Shown here: one piece after another, positions 10,048 through 20,901 of the stretch
How positions within the stretch are numbered: position 1 is the first letter of the stretch
How the letters are laid out: each line of letters begins with the position of its first letter
Assembly (NCBI GenBank): GCA_033182465.1
Contig: CP137322.1
Location: 1,178,001 to 1,242,000 of the forward strand
Direction of reading: 5' to 3'
Source of the DNA: Sanghuangporus weigelae
Taxonomy: Eukaryota > Basidiomycota > Agaricomycetes > Hymenochaetales > Hymenochaetaceae
Length of the DNA stretch: 64,000 nucleotides
Notes under the pieces: generated by a model
Told to the model about the DNA's origin: nothing
The model's database searches: none
What the model saw: the letters and a program-made list of their open reading frames with translations, nothing else
Position numbers and translations under genes: made by a program

Positions 10048-11266
10048 ATGTCGTTGTCGAGCGAGATTGCACCAGAAAGACAGAAACCGAAGTCGGTTGG
10101 TTTCATAGGATTAGGAAGTGCGTAACAGAGTTTTCATTATCAAGTACCGATTCCCGCTGTGTTGACGAGGAAACCTTAGATATGGGCTGGTGGATGGCTC
10201 TGAATCTACGTAGAGCCCTGCCGAAGTCGACCAAGCTATACATATATGATATAGTCCCGACTATACTGGAGAATTTCACAGATAGTACGACCACGCATGA
10301 CCTTGGAGAGGTCATCATTTGTAAGGGTACTCGAGAGGTGGCTGCTAGCTCTGTAAGCTTGCTTTTTGAAAATCAGCTTCCATATTGGTTCACCAAGGTC
10401 ATGCAGGATATCACGTTCAGCATCGTTCCAGAGGGCAAACATGTTCGAGAGGTTTTCTTTGACGAGAACAGTGGTATCCTCACCGGACCATTAGGAGACA
10501 AGACGTTCGTGGATTGCTCAACTATCGATCCAGCTACATCTCGCGTTGTATCCGAAGCAATATCAAAGAACTCGCCTTCCGCTCACTTTTACGATGCACC
10601 GGTTTCAGGCGGTGTGCATGGCGCAGAAGCAGGAACGCTCAGCTTTCTCGCCGGCGCGAGCGAGGACGATGCACATTTCCATCAGTACGTGAAGCCGATA
10701 CTGCAGCTGATGGGAAAGAACATCTTCTGCATCGGTGCTCAGAGCCAGGGTCTCGTAGCCAAACTCTGTAACAATTACCTGAGTGGTATTTGCGCCATTG
10801 CGACTGCGGAAGCAATGAACATTGGGATGCGACACGGTATTGATAAGCACTTGCTGAGCGAGGTTTTCAAGAAGAGCACAGGTGGGAACTGGCAAAACGG
10901 TCAGTCTACAGTCTCTTTATCCACGTAGCAAGAACATCGAAGCATTACTTACTCTGGGAGCAGCTAACATGAACGTGAGTCTGCTTTAATATTGTCTACT
11001 TCAAACACTCAAATTCCATGACGGCCCGGTAGCCCGTGCCCGGGGTCTGTCCCAACGCGGTGACATCCAAAGGCTACAGAGGCGGTTTCAAAGTCCAGAT
11101 GATGGTCAAGGACTTCAATTTAGCATTAGCAACCGCAAAAGAAGCGGATGCCAAACTCGCACTCGGCGACTCCGCTCTGGCTGCATATAAAGCGACTTCC
11201 GAAGACCCGCGATGCAAAGACCTAGACAATCGTGTTGTCTACCGCTGGCTTGAAGGGAAAGAATAG
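10048..11266 (+). CDS. 3-hydroxyisobutyrate dehydrogenase-like (copy 2)
   Basis: Paralog of the gene at 3678, about 326 residues. Exons are 10048-10117, 10180-10352, 10407-10899, 10964-10974 and 11033-11266. Exons two to five have exactly the same lengths as in copy 1 (173, 493, 11 and 234). The motifs are GFIGLGNMGWWM, CSTIDPATS, DAPVSGGVHGAEAG, the catalytic Lys in VAKLCNNY, and NPVPGVCPN after the microexon. The N-terminus (MSLSSEIAPERQKP) is acidic and again lacks a mitochondrial presequence. The copies differ most at the N-terminus and in surface segments, so they are not recent duplicates. Its divergent neighbour CMD-B suggests a shared catabolic role, but that is inference. Alternative substrates within the beta-hydroxyacid dehydrogenase family remain possible. 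Confidence 0.92.
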
Positions 11267-11671
11267 ATTAGTTATATATGCTTTGATCTTCAGTTGAGTA
11301 GCTCAGCATAGGGAAGAGACGAGATGTAATGAAAGAGCAGACAAGACAAATCACTTCTATGTCGCATCGATCTCAATCTCCGACGGCAACCCCTACGTAT
11401 ATTCCGGAAAGAAAATTGTTCAATGATATTTGCACAACACAGAATAGATACTCCAACCCGGATTTTTGAGAAGATAACCAACCAAAACCCAGAACAATAA
11501 ATGATATTCAGCAGATGTCCCTTCGACCTGCGAAAGGAATGCCACGTATGGAAAATGTGATGCGAGTTTAATCGATGCAGTGAGTGCGTATTAGTTCTTT
11601 GTCTTGCGCCGGAAAGCGTTCATGTATGCATGTACTTTTCATCTCATCAATGAGTTCGCTCTCATGATGAT
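11267..11671. other. intergenic 3' flanks (convergent genes)
   Basis: This is the space between the converging 3' ends of HIBDH-2 and the bestrophin-like gene. I see only 3' untranslated-type sequence and no supported exon. Confidence 0.5.
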
Positions 11672-13877
11672 TTATGCTGTTTTGTGCCGGACCGAGGTTC
11701 TCCAGCTCTCAAGGAGTGTCCTGCGGATGCTCAGCATGCCTGTATCCGATCCATGATACGCATGGTCGACATTCTCGATCATATCCTTAGCACTACGGTT
11801 ATCACCGGGCGCAAATGGATGGTTCCAGGATTCAAACAAGAAGCTGCTTGGTTCTGGAGATGGATGCTATAGGAATGAGAAAATAAGACCTCTTGAACAG
11901 GTAAGGAAAGTGATCGCAGCTCTTACGGCGGTGATTTCGGAGAGTTCACGGTGGATGCAAGCGCAAAATTCATCCAGGTCTGAGATAAGAAATACAGAAA
12001 TAAGCTTCCGTTACTGATAAGCAAGTGGAAATGATTTACCCAAGTCATTAGCGTCATATCCGAATGGATCTTCACTGTCAAGTAGATGCGGAACTTTTAG
12101 TGATGACGGATAACCGGCGGAACAGTAGACGCACATTTCTTGTCCTATCTCCAAGAAACCGAGAAGTAGGAACGAAGCAAAGGCCGTGGCACTGCTGTGA
12201 TGTCAGATTGGGCTTTCCAAAAGCTTGGCGTACAAACGTACGGAATCGTAAGATATCCGAAGTCATCGTAGGTTTCGAACTGCAGAGTGAAAAAAAAAAT
12301 AAGCTTAACCTTACGTTTGAGGAACGAGCGGGATAATACCGGAAGGAAAAACAAGTAAAGCCTATCAAAAGCAAAAGAGCAATTGTTTTGTAAGCCATGC
12401 TGTCATGGAGCGCAACGGAACCATTAGAACATACCACAATGACATACGAAGGTGCGCTTGATATGCAAACGGAATCGGACTTGATCTGATTCGGTCCAGA
12501 TTCGCCATCGTATCTTGCAGGGACAGAATCGCGGCAGCAAAGGGTCCAGCCATGACGTTGGACAAAAGCTCGTTCTTCATCAACCACGAGAGGTAGCTTG
12601 ACAGGAATAGCGTGATTTCGAGAGGTACGCTGGATTCGATCATCTCTACCTTTCGCTTGCGGCCAAATGCATTGCGCAATCCGTCTTTTTCTGGGCGAGC
12701 AGTCGCGTACTTGTTCCTGCGAATCTTTCGGTACATATATTTGAAGATCCAGATGATCGGCTTGAAGATGATCAGGAGGGGAATGTAATCATATAACGAC
12801 GTCCGCGGAGGATTGCGAGCCGGCTTGAGTTCTCTGTCGCAGTCGAATACAGGAAGAATGTGGTCTGGATCTGAATGACGCTTTCGGAATTTCTTTTTGA
12901 GTAAGTCCGGAGCGAAGTGCTCGCCCTTGATGATCCCGGCGGCAGCTTCTTTCTCGTCTGCATCGCTCGGATTCGAGGTAGTACGTGAAAGTCCCTTCAA
13001 AGTCGAAGCTGCGGTGGCACTTTTCTTTGGATCGTCGAGATCACTAGCTTGCCAAAGAGGAAGAACATCAGCCTTTATGTCAATCATCGGCGCTTGCGAA
13101 GCAAATCTTGGGAGGAAGCAGACAAGAGGATAGAGATCCTGGTAGTAGATGCCAGCTTCGCCACGGAGTGCATGCTATGATGAATACGAGGTTAGGAATA
13201 GAACGAAGGCAAGATTTCCTGATAAATAATGATACCTTGACTGCAACTGAGAATGCCTCGACCTAATCTTATGCTAAGCAGCTAGCAGATAGTCTTCAGT
13301 GGATATTCTTACCAAGTTGATCATCGATTTTTTCTCAATTACGGCTTTCAGCCTCACTTTCTCGGCACTCTCTTTGTCTGTGATTTCTTCCTCCTTCTTG
13401 CTGGGACGATCGGTAGGAACATGAATCCAGATCTAAAATATTATTAGAGAAGCCCCACTTGTAACAATGACGAACATACGAGGTGTGCTAGATTCCGCGA
13501 AGAGAGATTGATATTAGTCCATAGTTTTCGACCTTCCCAATATCTATGCTGTTTGAGAACTTCAAAACACCAATTGTGCAAATCGAGTATACCTTTCGTA
13601 AGCTGAGGAAGTTCTGAAGGATATTACAAGACCGAGGACGGTGCCCAGCACTGTGAGCATCTGGTTATTTATCACTAATTGCTTCGTGGTCATCTTTGAG
13701 ATCAGAGTGACAGCTTTCAGTCGGACGGAGTCAATTCCTCTTCATCGCAGGGGTGTATTCAGGCTCACCAGTAGCCACTAGCGAGAAAAAAAGTGTTTCT
13801 GGCCAAATATCATTGATGACCGTCGCTTGAAAGCGTTTTATGGACCATTTCATGAAAATTGGATTTTTCGTGACCAT
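11672..13877 (-). CDS. bestrophin-like anion channel (UPF0187 family)
   Basis: Multi-exon gene with about eleven exons. The start is at MVTKNPIFMKW and the protein ends SWRTSVRHKTA. Family landmarks in order are INDIWPETLFF, LGTVLGLVISFRTSSAYERYWEGRKLW, SRNLAHLIWIHVP, KHALRGE, the late pore-associated segment FETYDDFGYLTIP, LGFLEIGQEIE-PFGYDANDLDLDEFC, and HRELSEITA. Hydrophobic helices surround the TVLGTVLG and FLLLGFLE segments. A charged cytosolic insertion of roughly 150 residues (EKEAAAGIIKGEHFAPDLLKKKFRKRHSD and onward) sits mid-protein, as in other fungal members. The family forms calcium-sensitive or constitutive anion channels; the fungal branch is poorly studied and its membrane location is unknown. 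Joins across the short 3' exons were guided by these motifs and could be off by a few residues. Confidence 0.85.
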
Positions 13878-14281
13878 TGTGCTCAAGAACCTGAGGTTGC
13901 CGGAGAGTCTTGAGACAAAAAGTACGATGCCTCTGAGACAAGGGATGAAGAAAATCGCGGAGGGGGGGACGATACAAAGATGCAGAAGGGCAGCACGGAC
14001 TTGCACGCCGTTTTATAACAACGGATGAATTGCCTGAGGAACGATCTCGAACGCCTGATTTTGCGGCATCTGCACAGATCTGCACCCAAAAGAGATGATC
14101 GTTAGCATCGTTTACGTGAGTTGTTCAAAACACCGAGACCATGGCAACCGACGACGGGCGGGAGAATTTAGTGATCATCACCAGATCGACGGTCGTCGTC
14201 AACGGTCAAGTCACGAGAAGGAAGGAAACGCGTGTCGTGTCAACAAGAGTACGCGTCTTACTTGGCTCTCCTCCTGCCAAT
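13878..14281. other. divergent promoter region, bestrophin/SPP
   Basis: This lies between two divergent start codons. The frame of the signal peptide peptidase stays open leftward to a Met at 14141, so up to 47 extra residues could be coding. Other frames here show nothing recognisable. Confidence 0.4.
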
Positions 14282-15831
14282 ATGGTCCAGCAAGACTGGG
14301 ACCTCATCTCTTCGTATGCTGGCCTGCTCTCGCTTGCGACGTTTTCTGTCTATGCTGGATCATTTGGCTCCCTTAGCGTGAGTGATTCCATCAGGTATCC
14401 CTTAATTTATTGATCCACGCGGCCGCATCACATTAATCCAGCCACCACGGAAGCCTCGAGATGCGAAGAAATTTGATGATGGCAGCGACGACGAACAGGA
14501 AGACATCCCTGACAGAATATCCTCTTCTGACGCCTACATGTTCCCTATTGTTAGTCCTAGGCTTAGGACTGCTAACTCAACTTCCGGAAGCTGACCTAAC
14601 CAGTTGGGATCCGCGGTTCTTTTCGGTCTTTACCTTATAGTCAAATTTCTCGGTGTTGAATGGATCAATTGGCTACTAGGCTGGTACTTCACTTTCGCAG
14701 GCGTCGGGGGTGTGTGGAATGTATGTCCGATCCAATCGACGTCCCCATCAGCCCGACTAATTCAAATAATAGTGCTTGGTGTCCATATGCAAGACTTGTC
14801 TGGGTCGTAGACGATGGAGAGAGTCCAGCAAATGGCGGTTCGTCCTTTACAAAGGGCCAAAAGGTACTTTCAAGCAGACAAATTGAATCACGGCTGACTA
14901 CGTCCAGAACACCTTGCTCTTTCTCTTAGGACACCAACGCTCATCCTCTTCCTGCCATCCGTGATCCCTCCCATTTTGTACATTTACCAGACTGGACCGA
15001 ACAAATCCGCGCTCATAACCAACATTTTGGCGTTGTCGTTCTCGCATAATGCGCTTTCTCTTATGAAATTGGATACCTTCTGGACAGGTATCATTTTGCT
15101 ATCCGGACTTTTCCTCTATGACATCTGGTGGGTCTTCGGGACTGAGGTGGTACGTCGGTCGAGATATTTCATCGTGATATAAGACTGACTTCAGATAGTA
15201 GATGGTTAAAGTTGCGACATCACTGGATGCTCCTATTAAGATCCTCTGGCCCAAGTCGCATGTTTTCTCTGCAGCAAGGGGCTTTACGATGCTAGGACTC
15301 GGAGACATAGTAATACCCGGAATGTTTGTGTCTACGGCTTTGCGGTACGATCTCAGCAAGTCTACACACAAGGACCCCAGGCAGCCGTTTGCAAAGCCAT
15401 ATTTTCGTGCTGCAATAGTCGCATATGCCACCGGATTAGCTACCACCATGATAGTTTTGCATATGTTCGGCGCAGCACAGCCGGCTTTGTTATACCTGAG
15501 GTACGGTGTCTTTCTTTCTGTCCTAGCCGCCAGGTGATTAATCATCATCCTTCTTTCAACTCACCGAAGTCCGGCCTGTATATTATCCTTCCTGATCACG
15601 GCCGCCACTAAAGGTGAAACGAAAGATGCTTTGGAATGGAAGGACGAGCCAACGAAATCTTCTGCAGGTGAGAATATCACGGCAGGGAAATCAGGCTCCG
15701 GATTTGAATCCAAACCCAAAGGACAAAACACCAAGACCTCGAGCGCGGAATCAAATCTGGATGGTCCTGGCAATGACGACAGAGGTCAGGAAACCGACAT
15801 CACAAGAAAACGGCAAAGTGTGCGGGACTAG
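14282..15831 (+). CDS. signal peptide peptidase (intramembrane aspartyl protease)
   Basis: Presenilin-type GxGD protease of the ER membrane, which clears signal-peptide stubs and takes part in ER quality control. Seven or so exons fit. Catalytic aspartates are in FLYDIWWVFGT and in MLGLGDIVIPG. The family's PALLYL motif follows in AAQPALLYL. Upstream hydrophobic helices include AGLLSLATFSVYAG and VLFGLYLIVKFLG, and downstream ACILSFLITAATKGE. The hydrophilic tail of about 60 residues is Lys-, Ser- and Asp-rich and ends RKRQSVRD. It lacks the KKXX retrieval signal found on many animal homologs. I start at MVQQDWDLISSYAG because it matches the usual N-terminus, but an in-frame Met at 14141 is possible. 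Confidence 0.9.
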
Positions 15832-16070
15832 ACAATTCTGCATGTGAGTGCGAGATTACATACACTCAATCATAAGATGCTTCCGAATTTTTTCTGAGCA
15901 AAGTCTGCTTCCGATCTCATAAATTAGGGTCAGGCGTCAGCGTCAGGCGACGCAATTCATACGGCTTATATGCTGGTGTCACTTGACTGAGGAGTGGGTG
16001 GGCTAGTTCCGATGTATAGGCTAGCGCTTCTCCGCATGCATTCAATATATCGTATACCATATATATCGTA

Positions 16071-16090
16071 CATACACCATACACCATACG
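16071..16090. repeat. short tandem ACACCAT repeat
   Basis: Three overlapping copies of a CATACAC/CCATAC unit stand next to an AT-rich CATATATAT stretch. This is a minor microsatellite-like feature in the gene-free region. Confidence 0.4.
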
Positions 16091-18785
16091 CACACCCTCG
16101 GCTATGCGGAGTACCCCGGAAATCCGCCCTGGCAGCGAGTTGTCAGCATCAATGCATCAAATAAATCGCACAGCTCAAGAGCAACAAAAGATGATCGTGA
16201 AGATGAGCTTCATCTTTGATTAAGTCTTTCGGCGCCTTCGGGGCAGTGTTATTCCTCTGATGGCCCTTTCTATCCCTCAACGACCTTCGGAGTTCTTGCA
16301 AGGGTGGCCCTATGCTGGGTGTTCGCTTACGTTCGCGCAGTAGGGTCTTCTGTGTGTGTATTTGTTTTCACTGGAAACTCCCCGCCACCACCGGGAATAA
16401 GCGAGGGAATTTCATAAGGGGGCTGTGGCTAACGTAACGTTGCCCCGTAGAAAATCTGAAGTGAATATTTCTGTCTGACCCCCCCGGACATGTCTGTGCA
16501 GAATGTACACAAACCTTATGAAATTTCGGCAACACGGCATGATGGTGGCATTGAAGAACCTCCAGCCACTCGCGGGATTCTCCAACATGCAATATCGAGC
16601 TGTCTGGATCGTTGAATGACGTTTAAGTATTGTTCGCTTGAAGAATGTTAACGGGCTGCCGTCATGATAAGTACTAATATTGACATTCAAGTAGAGCATT
16701 GCTGGCAGTGAGAGCTTTTCTCCTCCTCCTATCTGTTCGACGACATTCTCGCTCAGAGTAAGTAACTTAATGCGGAAAACTGCCTGCCGGAGATGATGAT
16801 GCTTTCCCGCGAATTCGCAAGAAAGGGAGAATGGTACTTCCAGATTGAGGATAGGGAAACCCGGTCTCACGACGACATTGTGAAGTCTCCATGCCATGGA
16901 AGTGCGAGTGTCCACCGTGACTAGCAGAAAGTCCAACGTGCGCTATAGAAATGGGGGTTGCAAGTATATGGACGTGGCATTCTCGCGCATTCCGTAAGAG
17001 CCATCCTTGGTATGGCTCAGATCCCCGTACTACAAGCCAAATACCAGGTTTTCTGGTTGTTCCATCTCGTCTATATAAGTACCATCGGATACGTACCAAA
17101 CCAGACCAAACCTTACATATATCTTACGAGATTCCGTCTCGAAGTTGATCGTTAGCAAGCAAGCGAGAGAAGCTCGCGCGTAGAGGGATACCAGTGTATC
17201 GTTTCCAGTCAGATATATTATTTACATGTTTTCATGTTAAAATGACAACAAAGGCAATTTTGATTTCTTGAGTTTTTGGAGCGGCGCCACTAGTGACTAG
17301 ACTATGGTCTTGACGCGGAAGTGCCTTCCGGTGGCCAAGAATAGCGCAAGTGATCGGCGCTGTAATAATAAAAACGATCGTCTCATAGTTTCGGGAGATT
17401 GGCTGGCTGATGACTCGCAAAGTCTGCCTCTTGAACGCGGTGTGCACCGGTTGCACGTCTGTCCTAGTGTCTCTCGGTCTCTGTAATTGCTCTTCAGCCC
17501 GGTGTATGTTCCTGACTGATTGTCATTCATTTGCAAATATCAATGTTCTACCGCCATCATAGTAAATATGCCCGTGTTGCCCTTCCGTCTGCTAAACTTG
17601 TATCCTTACCCGAGTGGAACAGTGTTAGCCATGACCAGATGTCCACCAGCTTCGCTGGTATTTGTAAACCCAAGAATGGCTTTGTAGCATGCTTGACAGG
17701 ATTCCAGAAGCATAGAACTGGTAGTGAGTTCACTCCTTATCTCCATTCAAATGCTCACCCTCGGTGCTCACGCTCTCCGAAGACAATCGCAGAAGCCCGG
17801 ATCGATATTCCCTCTCGCGTTGCTTCTCGTCCTCCTCTGCCTAATGGTCGTGAGTGTTCCATTGGGTGTTAGCACTAGTCCGAGAAAAGACAGACAGTGG
17901 TTACGATGACTCATTTCGAAAGACCTCCAGTTGTAATGTAATGCAATTCGCTATCACCGCTGCGCACATGGGAAATGGTAGTTAATGCAGGAACGAGCAG
18001 ACGCACGCGTTGTGAGTTCTATGTCCTTTGGATCCAATAGCGAAGTCTTCGACATGCTCTCCGAACATGCGTATGAACATGCCGTCGCTGGCTACGCTTT
18101 TGCACCGTATGCTCAAGCAGTCGTTGGCTCCTCCGTGCGCGATGCGTTGCATTGGACGTGCGATGGTAGACGAGGTTCCGCACAGTCCGATAGCTTCTAT
18201 GTTGCACAAGCTAGGCTTTGTTGCACATGTCCCGCCATACAATCAGTCGCCCGAACGTCTTCGGTACTTTTGGAAGCAGATCATGCTAATTAACGATGGT
18301 TTTATACCGCCATTGAAACGCTGCGAACGCCATTCAACAGCTGGGAGAGAGAGGCGGCCGTAGCTATGGCTACGAGTGTATGTGGTTCTGATTCGCTCTT
18401 TCTTTGCTTCCTGCTTCCTCGAGCTTGGCTAATCCCGCACGAACTGTATATTGATAACGGATGAAATGACCGTAACTTTTGTTTTTCTTCCGCGTCTTCG
18501 TGCTGCACACGTTTACAGTCATTTGAATCCGCGCAGGGGAGAATGTTTATCTCTCTCCAAGTACGTCGATCTCTAGACCGGTCAGCAATACTATGATCCC
18601 ACGCAGGTAAGTAATTTCGTTGTGATGCTTTTCAAGATTGCCTACCGACATTTGAATATAGTGGTGCTGATTGAATGAGGACGATACACCTCTGAGTCTT
18701 GCCCGTGAATATATTTGACCATATATATGTCGGTTTTTTTTTAATGTGCTTTGGAGTCGAGGGTTTATTGCGATAGACGAGGACC

Positions 18786-18807
18786 AGTCAGAGAGGAGTC
18801 AGAGAGG
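18786..18807. repeat. 11-base tandem repeat (AGTCAGAGAGG, two copies)
   Basis: Two perfect head-to-tail copies of AGTCAGAGAGG occur in the gene-free region. This looks like simple slippage; no function is suggested. Confidence 0.45.
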
Positions 18808-20901
18808 AGGACTCGACCTGATACTACCAAGACTATGGCATCAAGTGCGAAAATCAGATCGACCACCGGATGCTTCTTTTCTGGTATTTTAAGCGTAAGG
18901 TTTTCGTTGTATCCATGAGTTTCGTCTACTGAAAACCTTATTAGTTACCAGCCACGTACTTTGTGGATGGAATGCTTTGACGCATGGACGCCATGCGGCA
19001 GTGAGAACAAGGATGTGTACCAGAGATATTAATAACTCGATCACCTCCAGACGTATGTATGTCGAAGCTACTCGGGCGCGATGATACATGACGGTACAGA
19101 AGTCTTCAGTACAGGCGCACCAGCACCGCCATCAAGCCGTCGCTATATTCCGGTGTATTCGAATACGTGAAGCACGAGAGGAGGAACGTAAAAATACACG
19201 TTTTTGGAAATAGAGAGGGCTGAAGATGTTGTTCATGAATATTGCGAGGATGTTTGATCGGGGATGAAGCCCCTCTAGATCTTAGCAGGTGCTTACATCA
19301 TGAATTCTTTGAGGCACAACGGACGGCCATGCTTACGAATGCGGGAAGGGAAGTGGAGAGTCGGAGTCTGCCGGCGTTCCGTGTATCCACGCCGATCACG
19401 CACGGCACAGTAACGGCATGTCGCCTTTCCCCCTTGTCGATCACTTCCCTCTGTTTTTCCCTTTCTCCTTTTTTCTTTCTCCATTTCTTCTGTCTCAAAA
19501 TTTTCAATCTTGGCGGCCTCAATTCCTGTCTGGTCATGTTTTACCCTTCGTCGTTCCGTGTTTTTCCTCTAAGAAGATGCTTCCTGTCTTACTCAAACCC
19601 ACCATCATCATTGCATTGTGCACTGACGGTAATGTAAGTACCCGAAAACCGAACTTTTCGGATTCGGTCATATGAAAGAAGTAGAATAAAATAAAATATT
19701 TTGTTGTATTGATCAGTTTTTGCCGTTACCGTTGATTGATTGATGATGGGATTTGCTACGCACAAAGCGCGCGGAACAAGGGAAAGGAGTGAGCTGAGCT
19801 TCTTCTCAGCGAAGCGAGCTTGATGTCGGCGGTATGGAGGCCGCGCCGCTGTATGTACGACAGCCGTGAGCCGCGCACTCGCGGGAGCAGAGAGACGCAT
19901 CCGGAATGAGTTTATGAACCCCCGACATCGGATATACAAATGGATCTTAGATGAGCTGGAATGGGACTGGGAAAAAAGCTCTCGGTGTCTGTAGAGAGTG
20001 TAATGCAAGTATAAAAGACCCTGAGTTGTTGACGAGCTGGCATTTCTATACAGGGGGTTCGCGGGCGGGATGGGACCGCGGCCGATCCCATATGCATCCT
20101 GCAAGAGAGTTCTGTACTGTTTGTTTGTATGCACAACGAATGAAAGGAGAGGCGAAGAGAAAAAGAGAAACCGAGGAGGATGGAATGGTGGAAATCGGAG
20201 ATGGGCTTCTAGCTGAGAGTAGAGTGCGGTGGAAAGGCACACCAATAGGTGAAATTGAGAAATATGTGTGGTTGAATATACAGCCGGACGGACGGGTGGA
20301 TGTCCGGGTCGAATATAGGAGGAGAGAATTGACACTGCTGGCTGGAAGGACGAGCGCTGGGAAGGTGGCGGAGAATAGAGTGGCGACTGAATTCGCGGTG
20401 TCGAGAGATGGGAGCGATGGTCACGAGCGAGAGAGGAGTGCGAGTGACAGGAAAGGAAGGAGAGATCCGGCAGGAGTGATGGCCGTAAAGAGTAATAATG
20501 GGTCTGCGCACATGGCCGGGCCGAAGATGATGGTTCGTGAGGATGCACTTCTTACTACTAACCTTAGCTAAGTAGCTCGCTCAACACCAGCTCGCTCTCT
20601 CCTTCCACCCTCATCCTCTCAGCCCGGACAGCCTCGGTCGGCGTGAACAAAGCCGTCCCAGCGCTCGTTCTCAACATCGCAGTCGTCGTCGACATCATTT
20701 GTCGCATCACGTCCTCCTCGTTCACCTACATAGTCAGCATACAGCTGCTTAGCGTGCGGACGGTCAAACTTAATTTAGTATGTAAATCACACCTCTCCCT
20801 CAAGTCTCTCTCCTCTCCCTAACTTGCTCGCTTTTTGCCTCCTCGCATTTTGTTTCGCCTTTTCTTCGCACCCATTGCGATCGTAAGACTGTGTGTGTTG
20901 T

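Larger units (their letters stand above)
15832..20901. other. 5-kb region without a supported gene, upstream of the GATA factor
   Basis: Several open frames occur (16412-16936 minus, 17531-17872 plus, 17985-18363 plus, 19589-20548 minus against 19951-20571 plus). None has a domain I recognise, and none joins into a credible exon chain. From about 19950 to 20560 the plus strand is strongly purine-rich, which explains the long facing open frames. From about 20580 it becomes pyrimidine-rich up to the GATA-factor ATG, as in many fungal leaders. AreA-type genes often have long 5' leaders, so part of this region is probably promoter and leader. A fast-evolving gene or a noncoding transcript around 17900-18400 cannot be excluded. 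Confidence 0.45.

Noticed and set aside
13731-14089. Extra minus-strand frames upstream of MVTKNPIFMKW
   Set aside because: They overlap the bestrophin start region but lack hydrophobic segments or family motifs; treated as leader sequence.
16412-17099. Minus-strand frames of 174 and 110 codons
   Set aside because: No recognisable motif, no supporting splice chain, and the length is within chance for this base composition.
19589-20571. Facing long open frames (319 codons minus, 206 codons plus)
   Set aside because: Both arise from a purine/pyrimidine-biased stretch that avoids stops. The translations are low in complexity, have no domain, and overlap on opposite strands.
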